A DNA stretch of 64,000 bases from Desulforamulus hydrothermalis Lam5 = DSM 18033 (lineage in GTDB: Bacteria > Bacillota > Desulfotomaculia > Desulfotomaculales > Desulfotomaculaceae), in NCBI RefSeq assembly GCF_000315365.1, contig NZ_CAOS01000008.1, positions 186,001-250,000 of the forward strand, in the 5' to 3' direction. The notes beneath the pieces are model-generated. The model searched no databases. It had not been told where the DNA came from and saw only the letters and a program-made list of their open reading frames with translations. Of this stretch, positions 60,655 to 64,000 are shown one piece after another; the stretch's first letter is position 1; each line of letters opens with the position of its first letter. The translations under genes were made by a program, and so were the position numbers.

Positions 60655-61488
60655 TCACTTATTCCGGACGTCGGTGATTAACAGGTTGCCTTCCTTATCC
60701 CTGTGCAGCGTATAAACCCGCACCTCAAACTCTGTCATGTTATCCTCCCACCACAGAGGTAATTTTGCTTCCACCTTTGCTCCGGTATCGGTTAATTCGA
60801 TCACTGCCAGTTCCTTGCTGTAAAGCAGGGGTGTTGATCCTTCCGTGTAAAATCCAATATAACGGCCGTTTCGTGACCCGGCTGTCCAGAGGCTTTCAAT
60901 CAGCTGCCGGGACCAGTGCCGCCCCAATAAATTGATTAGATCATCTTTGGTAACCAGTTGCGGCGAGGGAGCAATATTATGTTGGGTCAGAAAGCCCTGG
61001 TTGTTATAATACTCAGCCCGCATCATTTGCCGGTCGGCAGCCAGCAAATGGCGAATCACACCTTCCCCGGTCAACTGTGGTTTGCTGAATAACACCAACC
61101 GGTCTGAACCGTCGGGACGGGGGTTTTGCAGGTCTAACAATTCAACCAGGTCTTGTGCGCTGAGAAAAGTTTTGCCCATAATCACTTGCGGAGCAGCCGC
61201 TAAGCTTTTTTCCTTACCGTTAACCGTTAAGCCGGGCTCCCACAGGCGGATTTCAATTTGCTGATGTTTTTTTTGAGCTAAAACTATACCCGTTTCCCAA
61301 TCGCCCGTCAGGGTATAACCTAACTCTTCAAATACCGGCCTGATGGGAAGCATCAGGCGACCCTCAATGATAACAGGCTCCCCGCCGGCTAACAGCTTGC
61401 CGTCCAACTCCGGGGCCGTAGCCGCATAAACCGGTAGCAAAGGGTATGACAGCATAACCAAAAGCAGCAGCAGAAACTTTTTGTGCAT
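60655..61488 (-). CDS. Copper amine oxidase N-terminal (stalk) domain protein
   Basis: A 277-residue exported protein. A signal peptide (KKFLLLLLVMLSYPLLPVYA) precedes a stalk-like region (VIIEGRLMLPIRPVFEELGYTLTGDWETGIVLAQKKHQQIEIRLW, LTVNGKEKSLAAAPQVIMGKTFLSAQDLVELL) typical of PF07833-type domains in Gram-positive surface proteins. The C-terminal half (residues about 150-277) is probably a separate beta-rich domain of unknown role. It is likely a cell-wall associated protein. ATG at 61488 follows AGGTGATTTT. Confidence 0.82.
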   Translation of the reverse strand: MHKKFLLLLLVMLSYPLLPVYAATAPELDGKLLAGGEPVIIEGRLMLPIRPVFEELGYTLTGDWETGIVLAQKKHQQIEIRLWEPGLTVNGKEKSLAAAPQVIMGKTFLSAQDLVELLDLQNPRPDGSDRLVLFSKPQLTGEGVIRHLLAADRQMMRAEYYNNQGFLTQHNIAPSPQLVTKDDLINLLGRHWSRQLIESLWTAGSRNGRYIGFYTEGSTPLLYSKELAVIELTDTGAKVEAKLPLWWEDNMTEFEVRVYTLHRDKEGNLLITDVRNK

Positions 61489-61589
61489 AAAATCACCTCA
61501 CTAAATATTGCTCTGAGGTAAATTTTATGCACATTTATTTCCATTTATTACCATTTAATATATATATATTTGTCTAAAAAACAAACCGG

Positions 61590-62123
61590 TTACCGGCCGG
61601 TTTGATAAGGTATATTTTCCAGCTGCAAAAGTTTTTCTTTCCAGGTCAGGCCGTAGCTAAAGCCTCCTAATCTCCCGTCAGCAGCCAGCACCCGGTGACA
61701 GGGCACCACCGGCGGCCAGGGGTTGGCCGCCACAGCTCCCCCCACCGCTCTGGCCCCTTTGGGGCAGCCGATACGCCGGGCAATCTCACCATAACTGACG
61801 GTTTGGCCGTAAGGAATCTCTTTAACTTCCTTTAATACCCGTTGCTGAAAAGCAGTTAACCCGGACCAAAAAAGCGGCAGATCGAAGACAACCCGCTGCC
61901 CGGCAAAATAGTTGGCCAGGGCTTGTGCCAGCCGCTGCCAGGGTTCATTGGCCGCCGCTTCAGCTGCCTGTGTTATGGCAGCTTCACTTAATTTTAAATA
62001 ACCGGCCAGGGTTGTTACCGCCTGCTGCGGGTTGTCATGGGGCAGGGTAACTCCGGCCAGCAGGCCCTCCTGCCAGGCTGCCGCCGACCAACCCCAACCG
62101 GTTTGTATTAATTGAAGGTTCAT
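61590..62123 (-). CDS. ogt: Methylated-DNA-[protein]-cysteine S-methyltransferase
   Basis: A 177-residue O6-alkylguanine repair protein. The N-terminal Rossmann-like domain is followed by FQQRVLKEVKEIPYGQTVSYGEIARRIGCPKGARAVGGAVAANPWPPVVPCHRVLAADGRLGGFSYGL, with the acceptor Cys in PCHRV and a helix-turn-helix for base flipping. It removes alkyl groups from guanine irreversibly. It overlaps the EamA stop by 4 bases, so the two are coupled. Confidence 0.95.
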   Translation of the reverse strand: MNLQLIQTGWGWSAAAWQEGLLAGVTLPHDNPQQAVTTLAGYLKLSEAAITQAAEAAANEPWQRLAQALANYFAGQRVVFDLPLFWSGLTAFQQRVLKEVKEIPYGQTVSYGEIARRIGCPKGARAVGGAVAANPWPPVVPCHRVLAADGRLGGFSYGLTWKEKLLQLENIPYQTGR

Positions 62124-63046
62124 GCTGTATCCCCCGTCTCAATAGCAGAGTTAGCAGTTATTGCCTCTTGTCGCTGGGAGTTAATAAAGATGTACAGCCC
62201 TATAAGAATCATAAAGCCTCCGGCCAATTGCAAAAAACCGGGTACTTCGTTAAAAATGAAGTACGCCAGCACGGTGGCCCCCACCGGTTCACCCAGGGTA
62301 CTGACGGATACCACAGCCGCTTTAACATACTTGAGGGCCCAGTTAAAAAGGGAATGCCCGCAAATGGTGGGAACAACGGCCAAGCAAACAAACCACAGCC
62401 AGGTCATAGCCGGGTAAGGGTAAAAAGAGGTGCCGCTTACCAGGTTTAAAGCAACCAAGACCAGGGCGGCTGCTCCGTATACCAAAAAAGTGTAGGGCAA
62501 CAGTGCCATGCGGACCCTTAAATGACGGCCAATTAAAACATAGCCGGCCACAAAAACCGCCCCCGCAAAGGCCAGCAGGTCGCCCCAAAGGGCCCCGCCG
62601 CCCAACCGCAAATCATGCAGGCCTATCAATACAGTACCTGCCAGGGCCACAGCCGCTCCCAGCAGACCTGCCTTGCCGATACCTTCCCGGTAAAGCAGGT
62701 ACCCGCCGCTGATAACAAAAAGCGGCTGCATGGCCACTAAAACTGTAGAACTGGCTACAGAGGTGTAATGCAGCGAGGTGATCCACACCGCAAAGTGCAA
62801 AGCCAGCAATACCCCGGCCAAACAGGCCAAGGCAAGGTCAGCCCGGCTGATCCGCCGCAATTCCCGGCGGCCGCTGAAATATGTGGGAACCGCCAGCAGC
62901 AATACGGTAAATCCCAGCCGATAGGCGGCAATAATCAGCGGCGGGGCTTCCGCCAGCTTGGTAAAAATACTGGAAAAACCTGCCGCCAGAACGCCCAGCA
63001 GCACTACCAGATAGGGATTAATAAGCGGCTGTCCCGTCCCCCGCAT
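62120..63046 (-). CDS. EamA/DMT-family metabolite transporter
   Basis: A 308-residue membrane protein with about ten hydrophobic segments in two homologous halves: PYLVVLLGVLAAGFSSIFTKLAEAPPLIIAAYRLGFTVLLLAVPTYFSG and GDLLAFAGAVFVAGYVLIGRHLRVRM, VVSVSTLGEPVGATVLAYFIFNEVPG. These are EamA-domain signatures of drug/metabolite exporters with unknown substrate. ATG at 63046. It leads the EamA-ogt pair. Confidence 0.88.
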   Translation of the reverse strand: MRGTGQPLINPYLVVLLGVLAAGFSSIFTKLAEAPPLIIAAYRLGFTVLLLAVPTYFSGRRELRRISRADLALACLAGVLLALHFAVWITSLHYTSVASSTVLVAMQPLFVISGGYLLYREGIGKAGLLGAAVALAGTVLIGLHDLRLGGGALWGDLLAFAGAVFVAGYVLIGRHLRVRMALLPYTFLVYGAAALVLVALNLVSGTSFYPYPAMTWLWFVCLAVVPTICGHSLFNWALKYVKAAVVSVSTLGEPVGATVLAYFIFNEVPGFLQLAGGFMILIGLYIFINSQRQEAITANSAIETGDTA

Positions 63047-63201
63047 TGCAGCACCGCCTTCCTAAATTTACTTAAAACCAACTAAATTTAGTCTGTTCTG
63101 CAAAGGCCCCCGGTTTCCTGCCGCCATCCGGCCTATTTGCAAAACAGCGCCTGCCTCTCAGACCGGAAGTCTATACCGGTGCCTGCTTTGTTTGGTTTGC
63201 C

Positions 63202-63885
63202 TTAAGGCCCGTTCTGACCGGCCGGCTGCCTTGCGGTGGCAGCGGTTATTTTGTCAATAGCTGCACCGGCCAGATAAGCCACCTGCCGTATCGCCAGGCC
63301 GCCGTCTTCATACATCTCCACCTCGCTCCGGTCATCCAGCAGCCGGTTCAGCTCCGTGAGGGCTGAGCGGGCAGACGAGCCCAGCTGTCCCAGAGCCCAA
63401 GCGGCATAACCCCGCACCTCCGCTGCGGGGTGAGTTAGCGAGTTGATTAATAAAGGTATAAACTCCTGCACCAGATCCGGTCGCCGCTGGCCAATCCTGC
63501 CCAGCGCCCAGGCAATGCCCCGGTGAAAAATTTCTTCTGCCGCAGCATTAACAACAATCGGCACAAATTCGCCAAACAAATCCGGCCGGCGATAAATAAT
63601 CTCCCCCACCGCCTCCGGGGCACTCCAGTTTGAGTTGCCGGATTCGTCATTCATAGACCAGAGCAGCCGCCGGATAATTTCCCGCACGCTTTCCGGCTCC
63701 TTAAGGGCCAGTGCTTCGGCAACCCGCCCGAGACCCTCAATGGCCTGCCACCGCCGGAGACCGTACGGATGGTAAAAACAGCGAAACAAATATTTAACGG
63801 CAGCCCGGTTTTGTACCGCCAGGTCAGCTAATTCTTCGTGTTGATGCCGGCTTAACAGTTTTTCTGTTGCTTCCCGCAGACCCAT
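63202..63885 (-). CDS. HEAT-repeat protein (DVU0298-like)
   Basis: A 227-residue all-helical protein: LRRWQAIEGLGRVAEALA, PEAVGEIIYRRPDLFGEFVPIVV, GIAWALGRIGQRRPDLVQEFIPLLI and VRGYAAWALGQLGSSARSAL form HEAT repeats. Proteins of this type were first seen in sulfate reducers and have no assigned role. ATG at 63885 follows GAGGTGAAAGCA; the ORF extends to 63927 without a site. It is 155 bases downstream of nothing else in the window that suggests a partner. Confidence 0.75.
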   Translation of the reverse strand: MGLREATEKLLSRHQHEELADLAVQNRAAVKYLFRCFYHPYGLRRWQAIEGLGRVAEALALKEPESVREIIRRLLWSMNDESGNSNWSAPEAVGEIIYRRPDLFGEFVPIVVNAAAEEIFHRGIAWALGRIGQRRPDLVQEFIPLLINSLTHPAAEVRGYAAWALGQLGSSARSALTELNRLLDDRSEVEMYEDGGLAIRQVAYLAGAAIDKITAATARQPAGQNGP

Positions 63886-64000
63886 TGCTTTCACCTCGTT
63901 AACAGACTGGTAAAAACATTGTATCACAAATGTGGTACTAAGTTATAAACCAGGGCTAACCAACCTCATACAAATAGATTAAAAGCACCATTTGCGGGGT

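Overview
The window comes from an anaerobic, endospore-forming Gram-positive bacterium of the Peptococcaceae / Desulfotomaculum type (inference). The support is the cotJABC spore-coat operon, a YhcN/YlaJ-type sporulation lipoprotein, a Spo0F-like response regulator, HemZ, CIRCE-controlled groESL, T-box and TPP leaders, S-layer homology domains, many TTG/GTG starts behind strong AGGAGG sites, and a rich molybdopterin/formate-dehydrogenase maturation set. No 16S rRNA or ribosomal protein gene is present to fix the taxon.

Layout. 1-7.4 kb: 5' end of acs (minus), an indel-damaged GGDEF-EAL-CBS-GGDEF gene, a DUF169 protein, a 27-residue small ORF with its own promoter and terminator, cysK, and a membrane glycosyltransferase. 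7.4-9.2 kb: a tRNA with selenocysteine-tRNA architecture but a cysteine anticodon, tRNA-Lys, and a three-repeat surface-type protein. 9.2-21.1 kb: an AT-rich defence island, read as a class 2 DISARM system (drmMII, drmB, drmA and a DrmE-like gene). It lacks the usual phospholipase-D gene drmC, carries a NERD-nuclease/UvrD-type helicase inside the operon and a Vsr endonuclease at its end. Two related hairpin repeats in the same orientation flank it. 21.1-28.9 kb: groEL-groES, then a molybdopterin block (mogA-like, fdhD, ModE-like regulator, MoeA-PBP fusion, moeA, small HTH protein). 29-33.6 kb: hemZ, 5-formyl-THF cyclo-ligase, an ACT-domain protein and phenylacetate-CoA ligase behind a T-box leader with a second antiterminator/terminator module. 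34-39.3 kb: the t6A genes tsaD/tsaB/tsaE with rimI, thiL and TPP-riboswitch-controlled thiC. 39.4-47 kb: response regulator, amidohydrolase, PuuD-like amidotransferase, NdoA/EndoAI toxin-antitoxin pair, ilvN, small conserved genes, rhomboid protease, pgi. 47-54.9 kb: soluble chemoreceptor, cotJABC, sporulation lipoprotein, trkA-trkH, a FabK/nitronate monooxygenase-type flavoprotein, a zinc-ribbon protein. 55-64 kb: small regulators, a large SLH protein with acidic repeats, an epimerase, five tRNA genes, a 28-residue membrane peptide, a copper-amine-oxidase-stalk protein, ogt, an EamA transporter and a HEAT-repeat protein.

A second theme is a family of short palindromic elements (about 110-265 bp, ends close to CAGAGTGTCGACAAA) at five places. 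In four of them a terminator-like hairpin occurs as a direct duplication on both sides, while the hairpin sequence differs between loci. This looks like a miniature mobile element that inserts at transcription terminators and duplicates the whole hairpin.

The strongest leads are the DISARM variant and its flanking repeats, the tRNASec-shaped cysteine tRNA, the terminator-targeting repeats, and the double-module T-box controlling phenylacetate activation. All functions are read from sequence patterns; no database search was possible.
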